Counted from the stretch's first letter, positions 36,401-45,196 are shown. The stretch: 64,000 nt of DNA from JAVBKX01 sp031553835 (GCA_031553835.1 JAVBKX010000003.1:45845-109844), one strand, 5' to 3'. The notes: generated from the sequence alone by a model not told the origin. Numbers and translations: made by a program.

Positions 36401-37451
36401 CAACAGCCTCCATAACAGCAGCAGCGATTTGACCTGTCGTTGCTGATTCTGTTCCGATTCCCCTTAGTTTTTCACGAAGCTCAACAGAAGATATTCCAAG
36501 ATTATCAAGTATTAATGCTGATTTACGACCTATACCCATTACAAATGAATTCACAAGGTAATCAACATCTTCACCTGTTGCCTTTGCTTGCTTCTGTGCA
36601 AATTGAAGTCCTTTTGCAAGAGCATCCATCGGTATTTTAAAATTATCTGCCTTTACAGCGGCCTTCATTAAACTTAAATCGGAAACAGCCCCTTTTGTAG
36701 CTGACCGAAGCATATCCAATGCTCGCGGATTATTCAAACGGGCGAATGCCTGTTCTACTCCTTCAGTTTCGTTTCCGATTATCTTTATAGAATACTCTAT
36801 AGCTTTCGATGCACCAGCAATTAACGCGGCTCCTTTTGTCCATGCATTGAATAGTCCAGACACAGCACTACTATAATTTCCCACATTCCGCTGAAAGTTT
36901 CCTATTTGGGAGTCATACTCTTTTAATTGGTTTTGATTTTTAGCAATTTCCCTGGTCAAAGCATCAAATTTACTCCTCCCTTCTTCAGTAGTAATGTCAA
37001 GTTTCTTCCTGGCAGCGATTAAAGCATTTGTTTTAGTGGATAGATCCTGAATGCTCTTTACTTGAATTGAAAGACTTTGTTGTAATTTTTTATCCTCATC
37101 GGATTGTTTTTTTGTCGCAGCGGCTTCTTTGTTCTTTTCCCTAATAAGAGCTTTGTAATCTTCTATCTCTTTGTTAATTATTGCATCGGTTGCCTGAATC
37201 TGCCTCACGAGACTTTTTTGCTTATCCTCAAGTCCCGGTAACACTTTTTTTGCATCCAAGTATGCATCAGACATTCTTTCTGTAGTTTCAACTCCTGCTT
37301 TTTGTGCCTGCTCAAATTCCTGTATCGTTTTTTTGTGCTTGGTAACAATGGAATTAATCGCTTTTAATTCTGATTCTAATACAGAAAGGCTGTCTATTGT
37401 TTCGGTTAACCCTAAAACATTTATAGTGAATAAATCTACTCTTTTTGCCAT
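33486..37451 (-). CDS. Tail tape-measure protein
   Basis: At 1321 residues this is the longest gene of the phage. It has long coiled coils (about 1-195 and 700-1100), two or three hydrophobic stretches (about 410-535, IWIFIKALGVLTLATYSYIVAG; about 1160-1200, MALGLVRIWSQVGINVVTGA) and a Gly-rich C-terminal part (FAEGGKALEKLPNGKIRYNP). Length sets tail length in tailed phages, so a long, non-podovirus tail is implied. The FASGGKVDMGP stretch near the end is also common in this family. Confidence 0.9.
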   Translation of the reverse strand: MAKRVDLFTINVLGLTETIDSLSVLESELKAINSIVTKHKKTIQEFEQAQKAGVETTERMSDAYLDAKKVLPGLEDKQKSLVRQIQATDAIINKEIEDYKALIREKNKEAAATKKQSDEDKKLQQSLSIQVKSIQDLSTKTNALIAARKKLDITTEEGRSKFDALTREIAKNQNQLKEYDSQIGNFQRNVGNYSSAVSGLFNAWTKGAALIAGASKAIEYSIKIIGNETEGVEQAFARLNNPRALDMLRSATKGAVSDLSLMKAAVKADNFKIPMDALAKGLQFAQKQAKATGEDVDYLVNSFVMGIGRKSALILDNLGISSVELREKLRGIGTESATTGQIAAAVMEAVDERMNKFGDDTDIAKEKAGQLTATWQNLRDQATKRIASFLSPLAEEGKEALQWILKNAEAIWIFIKALGVLTLATYSYIVAGKLKLLLSKENRVATAAETLATYEQTVAQGKATASTHLLAAAKLLLTRNTKAATIAFKTFKVELLSNPAGIVLFTITALAGAVILLKNKTTELTKAQQSNLNITQKVDEEYGKSKAKIDVLIETLNNEKISLDKRNEALKELKDIIPGYNAEITKEGQIINNNTKAIDLYLVAFEKQIRLKAAQEELEQLYRDKRKQEKIYNEKQAKADSAKQSANTTVIGEPAYATASRGLMAGQLQSFADSAKKELSNTDEAIKEINSEIQKTSQEFSDIPVKTQDISKEVENTKKKIQELKQSISDLRNGKEQSSDIKLAIEEKTKELQDAQKALETLTGQKPSSEKSDNNTEENAANKRADVIKKNNETIIALQQESERLEIEAEVDSIEKKLKLQEQGDKKEINQLYKTLRDRRDAIEEAQKGANPEQWAELERQRIALFKEVADQEQNILNGAGEERRRLLKNQSLEELQSFEERLSLSKDYSQKDLELVRAVIDEKRKLQDQALTEGAQKELEKLQVAYQAEKDIINATISDQTKREKALVDLELANAQDRYAILKKEYELRLANGELGIEEADAIKKKLKELFDEIGVFAEEAKRTTPLAKMLGLDDENVELLTDKAIQLAQDISNTIANIELERNQQRLERETKRIDKAKEKDLSALEQRKKKGIMSEEAYERNKKAIDDKYKAEKEAAERKAFEKEKDIKRKQALMEMALGLVRIWSQVGINVVTGAILSGALVATTALNIAQINAQQFAEGGKALEKLPNGKIRYNPNIKTLSNGDNILATVRKGEVILNEEQQKRLGGDSVFRSIGVPGFASGGKVDMGPWYSAPIPESPERSAAKKIKQTLSDAEMIDYIDKKMDAKIKALKIYVTQTDIQDTDDTVKATVTQSDLL

Positions 37452-37483
37452 AATTTTTCTATCTTTGTGAAAATTATACTTTT

Positions 37484-37576
37484 ATGGATTGGGTTGAATT
37501 AGTAATTCGTTACTTCATTAAGGGTTTTGTTTTGGCCGCAGTAATAATAATTATCCTGTGCCTTATTCTTCGTTAA
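37484..37576 (+). CDS. Antisense micro-ORF encoding a 30-residue membrane peptide
   Basis: The plus strand has ATG at 37484 and TAA at 37574-37576, giving MDWVELVIRYFIKGFVLAAV followed by a further hydrophobic run and a terminal Arg: one membrane helix with an amphipathic start. TATCTTTG, a perfect -7 match, lies at 37460-37467, 16 bp before the ATG. It occupies the only gap between the tape measure and the 37573 gene, in the opposite direction. It could equally be a chance frame; the promoter is what raises it. Confidence 0.4.
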   Translation: MDWVELVIRYFIKGFVLAAVIIIILCLILR

Positions 37577-39993
37577 ACCCTTTTAACGAACACACATTTT
37601 GTGCTTCTCCATTTCTTGTAATCCGAAATACTTTCCAAGTTACAATACACATATTCTCCATCGATCATTAGTTTGAATCTTGCCCTAAAATCCTGTTTTA
37701 AAAGATTTAGTTTTGCAAACGGCTCAATATCTACCGGTTTTAAGTGCATATAACAGGCGATTCGCTTGGACTTGTTGTACATCTTAACATTGTTGTCGTA
37801 ATACTTGTGAAGTCCTGTATTTCCGTTCCTATCCTCATAGCAAAGATTTACATTTTCATCCTGATCAGAAAAAACGACTAAAGGATATTGAGCGGATTCA
37901 GCAGGGAATTCGAGTAACTGACCAGTCGGCAAATCTTTAACTCCTTTGTATTTTACTATTCTGGTATCAAAATTTACTACCAAGTCATTCCCATCGTCAT
38001 TTACATGGAGTAGTTTTGCATCTACAGCCGGAGGATAAGAGCCTGCCTTCACTACGGAAGGAGAAAACATTTCGTTTTGATGTACGTTTTCTTCCGTTTT
38101 AGCAAACTTATTGAGAATTGTAGTATCATACCTTCCAAATATTGTTTTATTGTCCTCATTGAATTTTTTTACAGAATAGTCGGCCTCTTTATACCCTATT
38201 GAAAATATACGGTTTATATCGGCTCCTAATTCTTCGATTTCAATTGGCTTGCTTAAATCTATCTTTTCCGACCAGTCAATAACAGGCCCAGAGTAAAAAT
38301 CATCCCGCGGCTCAACAAATACTTTTTTCTTAAATGTATCGGTATAGAGGTTTAGGTTAAATAGTTGTTTTATTGCCTTAAGAAAAGATGATTGTTTTAT
38401 TTCGTTAGGCAGGATCAGATCAGGTGTTATTTCGTCTCCAAGGCCAATTCCTGTTGGAGAAAAAATAGGGGCGATGCTGGTTGTTGAATAGTAGGTAAAA
38501 TCAACAGGGGTGTTGTCTGATTTTTCAAAAATTAATTTATTGAAATAAAATGGAATATTTGCAGTCCTTTTTTCTACAGGGAATTCATACTTAAATACAG
38601 AATCAACCTGCTCAAGTGCTTCATATATTATCATGGAGGCATTGAGCCGTTCGTATGAAAAATTAGAAATAATAATTCTACTTGTCCATGGGTTAGACTG
38701 AACGATTGTGTATTTCCCTTCAATGTCAAATCTAAATAAATCTATTCCCGGGCTCTCTACAACTATAATCCAATCTCTATAATTCTCCTCTTTGTAGTCT
38801 GGGAGTTCGACTATGATGAATTTACCTTTGTACTGATCAGGAATATCAACTTTTTTTCTTCCCCTGACAATTTCTGTTCCAATAAAATCATCAAATTGTG
38901 GGCGCATAATCGTCTGATCTCCGGCCGATGTAGTGAGTGTCGCCTTGTCGAATCCTTTACTAAAAACATGTCGAAGCCCTGTTGGAGACGGTCCGTTAAA
39001 ATATGCGGCCGACGTCATAAATTGTATTTCTACAGAGAAACCTAAAGAAACATCTTTGTTTGGCTTGAAATAACAGGATCCGGACGGATCTATAAAGAAT
39101 GATCCTGAGTTGTCAAATGCATCGTCTGCGTATGCCACAGCATCGAATCCGTCTTCATCCACATATTCATCAACTTCTTCCGAGTCTGCAGTATCTACAA
39201 TTTTTGCCAATGTGCTGCCAGATCCTATTGTGAGAGTAACAGCTGATACATTCTTTGAGTAATCCCGAAATGGGGCAGCCTTAAAATCCCACTCTTTTTT
39301 TGTTTCTTCCACGTCCGCCCTATTGAGGAATCCGGATATATACAATTCATCTAAATTCCCATTCTCGATGAATCTTGAATCGATATCATATCCCGCATCT
39401 TTGAATATCTGTAAAAAAAGAGCCTTAACATTGATAAATGGGTGATAATCCCAGATATTCATCTTCCTGTGTTTTGTCTCATTATCCTCCCTGTATTGAA
39501 ATGGAGCACGAACAACAGGAAGCCATCTAACAAGTGTATCTTCTCCCTTCCACGAATCAATTATCATCTGTTCGGAGAATATCTGGTCTAAAACCAACCC
39601 TGTCTTAGACAAAGCATTGATAACAGCGCTAACTGACCACTCTTTACCTGAACCAATGATCGAAATATTATAATACCCGGATCCTAATACCCTCGTATCT
39701 GATTTCTGTAACATTGGAGTACCAGCAATGATTATAATGTCATCATCATCAATGATCGCAGTGTGGTCTTCTTGTGTTACATCTTTCCCCTGATTAAAGA
39801 AAGTCGTTGAATGCAAATCTTCCGAGAATCCAAACATCCTCCTTGCTTGTGGTGTGATTGGAATTTTGATCGTTTTAGTCCCTCCGGTTTTTTCTTTATC
39901 AATATCGGTTACGCTCGCAATTTCGAATGTTATTGCCACATCCGTATTTATGTCAAAATCCTCCACTACCTGTTTATCTATGATCAACCTCAT
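37573..39993 (-). CDS. Large tail/baseplate protein
   Basis: An 806-residue protein transcribed just before the tape measure. It starts MRLIIDKQVVEDFDINTDVA and has a beta-rich, domain-like build with conserved-looking blocks (MLQKSDTRVLGSGYYNISII; KAIKQLFNLNLYTDTFKKKV). No membrane segment or enzyme motif is visible. Context and size fit a baseplate or tail-tip hub protein; it overlaps the 39990 gene by 4 nt. Confidence 0.65.
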   Translation of the reverse strand: MRLIIDKQVVEDFDINTDVAITFEIASVTDIDKEKTGGTKTIKIPITPQARRMFGFSEDLHSTTFFNQGKDVTQEDHTAIIDDDDIIIIAGTPMLQKSDTRVLGSGYYNISIIGSGKEWSVSAVINALSKTGLVLDQIFSEQMIIDSWKGEDTLVRWLPVVRAPFQYREDNETKHRKMNIWDYHPFINVKALFLQIFKDAGYDIDSRFIENGNLDELYISGFLNRADVEETKKEWDFKAAPFRDYSKNVSAVTLTIGSGSTLAKIVDTADSEEVDEYVDEDGFDAVAYADDAFDNSGSFFIDPSGSCYFKPNKDVSLGFSVEIQFMTSAAYFNGPSPTGLRHVFSKGFDKATLTTSAGDQTIMRPQFDDFIGTEIVRGRKKVDIPDQYKGKFIIVELPDYKEENYRDWIIVVESPGIDLFRFDIEGKYTIVQSNPWTSRIIISNFSYERLNASMIIYEALEQVDSVFKYEFPVEKRTANIPFYFNKLIFEKSDNTPVDFTYYSTTSIAPIFSPTGIGLGDEITPDLILPNEIKQSSFLKAIKQLFNLNLYTDTFKKKVFVEPRDDFYSGPVIDWSEKIDLSKPIEIEELGADINRIFSIGYKEADYSVKKFNEDNKTIFGRYDTTILNKFAKTEENVHQNEMFSPSVVKAGSYPPAVDAKLLHVNDDGNDLVVNFDTRIVKYKGVKDLPTGQLLEFPAESAQYPLVVFSDQDENVNLCYEDRNGNTGLHKYYDNNVKMYNKSKRIACYMHLKPVDIEPFAKLNLLKQDFRARFKLMIDGEYVYCNLESISDYKKWRSTKCVFVKRV

Positions 39994-40613
39994 GATTGTT
40001 GCAGTATTACCGGTTGATTAATTCTGAACTCAATTTCTATTTGCGAAAGCCCGTCAGTCCGCGTCATTACTTCATCACTTACAATATCAATCGGAATTAT
40101 GTCTCCATTTTCAATTAGCCAAGTTTTAGGGCTGGAAAATATTTCAGATATCCATTCTTTCATTGCACATCTTTCAAGGTCAGAAAAACAATTTATAACC
40201 CTATCATAATAGGATGAGATGACCTTGTATCCGCTATTAGTTAAAATCTTTTCCTTTTCAACTTCTTTCTTTTCTGATATATTCGAATAGAATGTATAAT
40301 GATCTATTCCTCCTAATGGATTAAGCCAAGCAATTGTGTACGACTTGCAGGCCCGATTCACCACATTGATTGCTTTTGAATATCCATTGATTTCTACCCA
40401 AACGCGACCTGATCCTTTGTACACTGAATTCGGGATGTGTAGTATATAGATCTTTTTATCCTGATCAACAGATTCTGGAAAATCAACCAATTTTCCGTCT
40501 ATTTTTACGAAAACAACCGGCGCATCTTCGCTATAAAAATGGATGGCGACGTGTCCCTGATGGTGCGCCTTACTTTCATCTGGTCGATTCGTTAGGAAAC
40601 TAAATTGATTCAT
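39990..40613 (-). CDS. Tail-module protein of unknown function
   Basis: A 207-residue protein (NQFSFLTNRPDESKAHHQGH start) with strands like an Ig or carbohydrate-binding fold in its first half and a helical end. It is linked by ATGA overlaps at both ends (40610-40613 and 39990-39993). A minor tail role is inferred. Confidence 0.6.
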   Translation of the reverse strand: MNQFSFLTNRPDESKAHHQGHVAIHFYSEDAPVVFVKIDGKLVDFPESVDQDKKIYILHIPNSVYKGSGRVWVEINGYSKAINVVNRACKSYTIAWLNPLGGIDHYTFYSNISEKKEVEKEKILTNSGYKVISSYYDRVINCFSDLERCAMKEWISEIFSSPKTWLIENGDIIPIDIVSDEVMTRTDGLSQIEIEFRINQPVILQQS

Positions 40614-41077
40614 AATGATTTCACTACTAAGATTGTTTCACCTGAGTTGGTCGTTATTTCGATACCGCTATTTGTTTGCAGTACGTCCCATATTTTTTTT
40701 GAGTTCAAAGACTTGAATCTAATTGCATCTATCGAATTACCGGAGAAGTTAACATCAGCAGTAGTGTTATCTTTGAATTTTGCGCTAATTACAACACTGT
40801 ATGAGTTATTGATTCCGCTATTTGTCAGCGCGAAACCCGAATAAATATCTGTTAATGATATTGTAAATTCTTGTATGTATCTTTGAATATTGATCAGTAA
40901 TTTCCCTTCTTCCAATTCTTCCCCAGAGAATTCTTTTTGATATGATTTGTTTTGGCTTGTAACACTTACGACTATTGATTCGCAATTATTCGAAAAAGAA
41001 ACTTCAAACATTCCTTTGAAGTTTTCGAATGCCGCTATCAGGCTGTCAGGTTTTAACAATGGCGTCAATGTCCCCAT
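40610..41077 (-). CDS. Tail-module protein of unknown function
   Basis: A 155-residue beta-rich protein (FEVSFSNNCESIVVSVTSQN) between a gp10-like gene and the 39990 gene. It has one base between it and the gene before. Tail-tube or minor tail protein are both possible. Confidence 0.6.
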   Translation of the reverse strand: MGTLTPLLKPDSLIAAFENFKGMFEVSFSNNCESIVVSVTSQNKSYQKEFSGEELEEGKLLINIQRYIQEFTISLTDIYSGFALTNSGINNSYSVVISAKFKDNTTADVNFSGNSIDAIRFKSLNSKKIWDVLQTNSGIEITTNSGETILVVKSL

Positions 41078-41078
41078 T

Positions 41079-41546
41079 TTATACTAATTTTAATGATTGC
41101 ACAAATATTTTTTCAATGATTCCAAGAACATGAGAATACATATATTGCTCAATATCACTACCTATCTTGTTTTTGTATTTTTTCAAAGTTTTTTCAACAA
41201 ATAGACTTGGTTTAATTCCTTTCTTCTTGATGGATGCCTGAAACATGAAAGCCATACTCTTTTCTGACGCACTTCCTATTTTTATACCTCTAACTTTAAT
41301 CCAATTGATAAGCGCATCTATCGGAACGCCCCTTGCTCCTTTCATTCTTCCCCTTTCGACATATTGTCCGTAGAAAATAGAACTACCTGAGATTTCAAAA
41401 CCTCCAAGAATTTCATTTACAACTACATCAATAGAATTAATCAACTCTCCGGTTGCCTTATGTTCTTGTTGAATTAATTCCTCCTGCAACTCTTTCTTCA
41501 AGTAATCTGCAATAGGTTGTAATATTTCCTTATTCAGTACAATCAT
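41079..41546 (-). CDS. HK97 gp10-like tail completion protein
   Basis: The 155-residue protein shows the gp10 pattern: an N-terminal helix pair, ATGELINSIDVVV, then YGQYVERGRMKGARGVPIDA and a C-terminal helix. HK97 gp10-like proteins join head and tail. It overlaps the 41530 gene by 17 nt. Confidence 0.72.
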   Translation of the reverse strand: MIVLNKEILQPIADYLKKELQEELIQQEHKATGELINSIDVVVNEILGGFEISGSSIFYGQYVERGRMKGARGVPIDALINWIKVRGIKIGSASEKSMAFMFQASIKKKGIKPSLFVEKTLKKYKNKIGSDIEQYMYSHVLGIIEKIFVQSLKLV

Positions 41547-41967
41547 AAATTCTTACCTTGAAAGTTACTTCCATAGATATAGTACCGTCTTTATGCACAA
41601 ATTCATCGGGATCTAATTCTATAATATTCACATACTCTACATCTGAATTTTCAATAGACGAAAGTGAAGTAAATAGCGATATGGCAAATTTTTCCTGTTC
41701 TTGCCATATCCCCTCTTTTTGATCTTCGGTAAACTTATTATTCAGGTGATGTATGTAGGCCGTTGCCTGATAGGTTGAATGAGACTCTATGCCGTTTATT
41801 TCTCCGCCTATCAACTTCATCGGACAAAGCCAAAAAAGAGGATAACTGATGCCATTACTATTCTTGTTTGTTCCTTCATTCATCCGGTAGGGGAATCCAT
41901 GTAGGAAATTATACCCTTTTTCAGTGCATCGATCTTTTAATAATGATACAAAGTCACTTCTCTTCAT
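41530..41967 (-). CDS. Tail-terminator-like protein
   Basis: A 145-residue protein of the tail terminator position and style: SDFVSLLKDRC, then strands with YQATAYIHHL and a C-terminal EVTFKVRIYDC. It stands directly before the gp10-like gene. No sharp signature is visible, so the name rests on order and fold. Confidence 0.55.
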   Translation of the reverse strand: MKRSDFVSLLKDRCTEKGYNFLHGFPYRMNEGTNKNSNGISYPLFWLCPMKLIGGEINGIESHSTYQATAYIHHLNNKFTEDQKEGIWQEQEKFAISLFTSLSSIENSDVEYVNIIELDPDEFVHKDGTISMEVTFKVRIYDCTE

Positions 41968-42127
41968 TGGTTGATTCGTCTAATCGTGTTTGATAATCAT
42001 AAATAAGCGCCCTTATGTAGTTGAAATGCTCTGAGCATTTGGATTTGTCGCAATTGCATTCCCGGTCATTCAAGTATTGAAGTACTTCAATTTTTGCCTT
42101 TAGTTTTATTTCATTTTCAGATTTCAT
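41954..42127 (-). CDS. Small Cys-rich phage protein (57 residues)
   Basis: The ATG at 42127 opens a 57-residue frame (MKSENEIKLKAKIEVLQYLN) that overlaps the tail-terminator-like gene by 14 nt and the frameshift product end by 11 nt. It has a Cys/His cluster, ECNCDKSKCSEHFNYI, that could bind a metal. It is too short for family calls, but close packing supports it. Confidence 0.5.
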   Translation of the reverse strand: MKSENEIKLKAKIEVLQYLNDRECNCDKSKCSEHFNYIRALIYDYQTRLDESTNEEK

Positions 42128-42263
42128 TTTCGGTGATTTTATAACTTAGTACCCGCATGAATTCGTAGCAGTTCATTTGTTCAACCATCTTTATATTTTC
42201 AACTCCTCCGGCAACCCAAAGTATTTTCCCATTCCAACCAAATGAGGCTAAGGTTGAATTGCT
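42117..42263 (-). CDS. -1 frame extension of the tail assembly chaperone
   Basis: After the A9 run the -1 frame stays open for 48 codons (SNSTLASFGWNGKILWVAGG then VENIKMVEQMNCYEFMRVLS) to a stop at 42117. A -1 slip would give a fusion of about 279 residues. Tail chaperones of lambda (G/GT) and many relatives use exactly such a shift. The extension has no start codon that would make sense alone. Confidence 0.6.
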   Translation of the reverse strand, partial: SNSTLASFGWNGKILWVAGGVENIKMVEQMNCYEFMRVLSYKITENEI

Positions 42264-42271
42264 TTTTTTTT
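42241..42271 (-). promoter_or_regulatory. Frameshift signal: A9 slippery run and downstream hairpin
   Basis: On the minus strand nine A residues (42271-42263) follow CTG. After a spacer of GCAATT, CAACC pairs with GGTTG about 12 nt on. A slippery run plus a nearby hairpin is the classic layout of programmed -1 shifting; polymerase slippage on A9 is an alternative with the same result. Confidence 0.55.
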
Positions 42272-42955
42272 CAGCCTTTCCCGAAGTGTAGATATTTGAG
42301 TAGATTGATTGGAAATAACCATGAGCTGATCCAAGCAAAAAAAAACCTCCAGTACTATACCCATTGGAAGAGACAGAAACACATTCGCCCGATCCTTGCA
42401 TACATTCTCATCGTAAGGCTCGTTTTTTTTGCGGCAAAGAATAGAAATGATGTTTGCAGCAAAAGTATAGTTCCCGGATTCCATTTCACGCCCGGCGTTC
42501 TGCAAATCTGTTGATTCGCATAATTCCAAAGCCGAGATATTCACACATGGCATAGGCTCTCCGACCACATCCTTATCGCATGATGGCAGATAGTATGTTT
42601 CACCCTTATGTTCAAACTTCGTTATTCCTGCCGGCTTGAAGTCTGGATAAAACATACAGCCGTACACGAATTTGAAAAGAACAGAATTATATAAAGCCAT
42701 CAGTTCAATTGGACTTGTTTGGTAAACGATATTAATAGGAATGTTGCTCATGATTCCTATCACTTTCTTTACGAATACATCAAATTCGGTCGCCTGTAAT
42801 TCTGTTAATTCTGTTTCTTTTTCGCAATGTAGATCCTTTAGCCAAGCCGGGCATGAATTAACAAGAGTGCCAAGTTCTATTATTTTTGACAGGGTTGGGT
42901 CACTCCATGTATTCCAGATATCATAATGCTCCTTATTGATCTCAATTCTCAGCAT
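42248..42955 (-). CDS. Tail assembly chaperone-like protein, zero-frame product
   Basis: The 235-residue protein is helical, with FAANIISILCRKKNEPYDEN followed by a further helix, a pattern seen in tail assembly chaperones of tailed phages. Its last codons are CTG AAA AAA AAA GCA ATT CAA CCT TAG. The A9 run near the end can shift ribosomes to the -1 frame, extending the protein; see the 42117 entry. The start overlaps the 42942 gene by 14 nt. Confidence 0.65.
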   Translation of the reverse strand: MLRIEINKEHYDIWNTWSDPTLSKIIELGTLVNSCPAWLKDLHCEKETELTELQATEFDVFVKKVIGIMSNIPINIVYQTSPIELMALYNSVLFKFVYGCMFYPDFKPAGITKFEHKGETYYLPSCDKDVVGEPMPCVNISALELCESTDLQNAGREMESGNYTFAANIISILCRKKNEPYDENVCKDRANVFLSLPMGIVLEVFFCLDQLMVISNQSTQISTLRERLKKKAIQP

Positions 42956-43316
42956 AGCGCTTTGTTACTTTAATCAGTTGGGTAATTTCACGGCCAATGT
43001 TGGCAATGCCTATGTCAGATAGTTTGTTTTTACGACGGATCTCACGGAGTTCAGATGCCGATTTGAGAGAATTTTCTAAATTGGAAAGAAGTTCGTTTGT
43101 TTTGCTTTTCAGTGCAGCATCTTCATCGGTGACGCCGGTAACAGGCTCTGTTGTATCGTTTACCTTTTCGATAGCCGCTTTGGCTTCTTTAATCTTTTCT
43201 TTAACCTCTTTCTCTGTGACGCCGGAAGAGACGGCAGCTTTAATAATATCCCCCTCAGGCACTCCCGCATTTAGATTGTCGATATAAACCTGTAATTCAA
43301 TTTGTTTCTTTGCCAT
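42942..43316 (-). CDS. Helical phage protein upstream of the tail chaperone
   Basis: A 124-residue coiled-coil-rich protein (VSSGVTEKEVKEKIKEAKAA) located between terL and the chaperone gene. It has no membrane segment. Role unknown; an assembly factor is likely from context. Confidence 0.6.
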   Translation of the reverse strand: MAKKQIELQVYIDNLNAGVPEGDIIKAAVSSGVTEKEVKEKIKEAKAAIEKVNDTTEPVTGVTDEDAALKSKTNELLSNLENSLKSASELREIRRKNKLSDIGIANIGREITQLIKVTKRYAEN

Positions 43317-43406
43317 GATTTTGTCATTTAAATTAGTTGTTATTTACATTTATTATGTCATAATATGATATTTCATTCTGTTTAACGAGTGATATTTTAC
43401 ATGTTT

Positions 43407-44573
43407 TTAATTTTTGAATCCAAAGGCAGCTATTTTATTACCTTTCTTTATGTCTCCAAGTTTATTCAATGCAACGTATCGAACCGCATCCATAGAGTGA
43501 TTAAATTTATCAATCGGCTCATTTAAGTGTTCTCCTGTTTTCTTATCTTTTTTCCACATGTAAGAAAGAAGCTCTTTTCTTACGTTTGTACTTCTACGCG
43601 TTACATTAAGATTATATCTTCTTAGTATATCAATTCCATTCTTGACAGAATCAGGCCCTTTCAACGCTGCTTCGATCTTTATTCTTTTGTTCGCTATTTC
43701 CGCAATACTCTTAGGTTCTGCGCTATCAGCAACAATATCTACCCTCTGTATATTATTCTCATTTATCTCTGTTATAATATCTGAATTAAGCATATTTTTT
43801 TCATAGCATAATTCATCGATCCATAATTTTCCCTCTGATAATCTTACATCAATTAAAGCGGTAGGATCATTTACAAAACCAAAGTCAAGTCCTATCCAGC
43901 GGGATTTATATATCTCAGGCATTCTTTCGCAAATGGTCCAATTATTATAGATAAGTCCTTGGAGTTTTCCGGTTAATCCCCTTGCATACACTTTAAATAG
44001 TTCCGTATCTTCAATTGATTCAATTTCATCGTGCATTTCCTTTGAGAGAAAAGGATTATGCCGGTGATCAGAGATTATTAGTTGAACATCATTACGTCCG
44101 ATGAATTTATTATGAACCCAGAAACGAGTAGTAGGGTTATAGTCCATAAAAACACGGATACGGGTACGAATGCATAATTGCCATACTATTTCATAAGGAA
44201 TGCCGTCAGCTTCATTTATGAAAAGAAAATCCCTTTTGCCGGACTTAGCATCCTGTTCGTCAGAAAAAGAGGAGAATTCAATTATAGATCCATTTATACA
44301 CGTGAATATACGATCCGTTTGATTGGGTCTATAAAACCAGTTCTTAAAATCTTCGTTTGAATTATAGATCGTACAAGCATCTCTGTAGGCTCCTTTTTTT
44401 AAGTTTGGGATATCTTGTCCTGCAACCGTGATAACGAGATTAGGTTGAGTAGTCGCAATCACAAATAAGAGTTGCAGAATAGCGAATGTCTTTCCGCTAC
44501 TCGTTCCGCCTTGGTTGATTGCATATTTCTTCTTAACCTCGGAATTTGCCTTATATACAACAGTTGTGTTCAT
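43407..44573 (-). CDS. terL: Terminase large subunit (PBSX type)
   Basis: A 388-residue packaging ATPase with Walker A GGTSSGKTFAIL, Walker B DFLFINEAD, and a nuclease domain containing GLDFGFVNDPTALID, VDIVADSAEPKS and NHSMDAVRYVAL. This is the layout of the PBSX/SPP1-type large subunits. It is coupled to terS by a 4-nt overlap and is the first late unit. A different large subunit lies at 18260. Confidence 0.93.
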   Translation of the reverse strand: MNTTVVYKANSEVKKKYAINQGGTSSGKTFAILQLLFVIATTQPNLVITVAGQDIPNLKKGAYRDACTIYNSNEDFKNWFYRPNQTDRIFTCINGSIIEFSSFSDEQDAKSGKRDFLFINEADGIPYEIVWQLCIRTRIRVFMDYNPTTRFWVHNKFIGRNDVQLIISDHRHNPFLSKEMHDEIESIEDTELFKVYARGLTGKLQGLIYNNWTICERMPEIYKSRWIGLDFGFVNDPTALIDVRLSEGKLWIDELCYEKNMLNSDIITEINENNIQRVDIVADSAEPKSIAEIANKRIKIEAALKGPDSVKNGIDILRRYNLNVTRRSTNVRKELLSYMWKKDKKTGEHLNEPIDKFNHSMDAVRYVALNKLGDIKKGNKIAAFGFKN

Positions 44574-45145
44574 TTCAATACTTCATCTTCGCTATCTGCC
44601 AGTGGGGTATCACTATCTATTATGTTCATTACAATGGTAGAGGTCAATATTTTTTGCTCTGTTTTTACGGGGGCTTCAAATCCTAACATCTTATTTATAC
44701 TGTCAAGTGATTTCTGCTTATCATAGAGTTCAATTTTTACCATCTCCAAGTCGAAAAATGATTCATCTCCTAATTGAACTTTCTTTACTTTAGTAGCTAT
44801 ACTTTTAATACAAGATTTTTGTTCGTCAGTTAATTTTTCAAGTTCTTTTTTTTCTATCCATGTATCATGTAGGTGAGCTATAGATGAAAATGCAATCTTT
44901 TCATGCTCCTTCAGAACTCTGAGTGCGGATATTCCGGAAGTCTCGGACAGGTTTTCTTGCATCTCTTTAATTCTATTCTGTATTTCAGGTTTTCTCAAGT
45001 TTTCAGATCCGATCGAATAAGCTGTATCTTCGCTATAGCCAGCCCTTATAGATGCTCTTGTAGCATTAAAGTCAATACAATACTCATAGCAGAATCTTTC
45101 TTGCTTTGCAGTTAACTTCTTTGTGTCTTTATTTTCATTTGTCAT
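44570..45145 (-). CDS. terS: Terminase small subunit
   Basis: A 191-residue protein with the N-terminal HTH of the terminase-2 family (LTAKQERFCYEYCIDFNATR then AGYSEDTAYSIGSENLRKPE) and a coiled oligomerisation region. It recognises the packaging site and hands DNA to the large subunit. It is the first late gene, just below a terminator. Confidence 0.9.
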   Translation of the reverse strand: MTNENKDTKKLTAKQERFCYEYCIDFNATRASIRAGYSEDTAYSIGSENLRKPEIQNRIKEMQENLSETSGISALRVLKEHEKIAFSSIAHLHDTWIEKKELEKLTDEQKSCIKSIATKVKKVQLGDESFFDLEMVKIELYDKQKSLDSINKMLGFEAPVKTEQKILTSTIVMNIIDSDTPLADSEDEVLK

Positions 45146-45150
45146 TTCTT

Positions 45151-45196
45151 AAAAATAAAAAAGCCAGCAATCTCCCTTAACAGGAAACAGCGGGCT
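45151..45196 (-). terminator. Terminator between early and late transcription units
   Basis: AGCCCGC and GCTGGCT (minus strand) pair with one mismatch around a structured 21-nt loop, followed by TTTTTTATTTTT. The T run ends 6 bp before the terS start codon, leaving no room for a promoter between. Confidence 0.7.
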
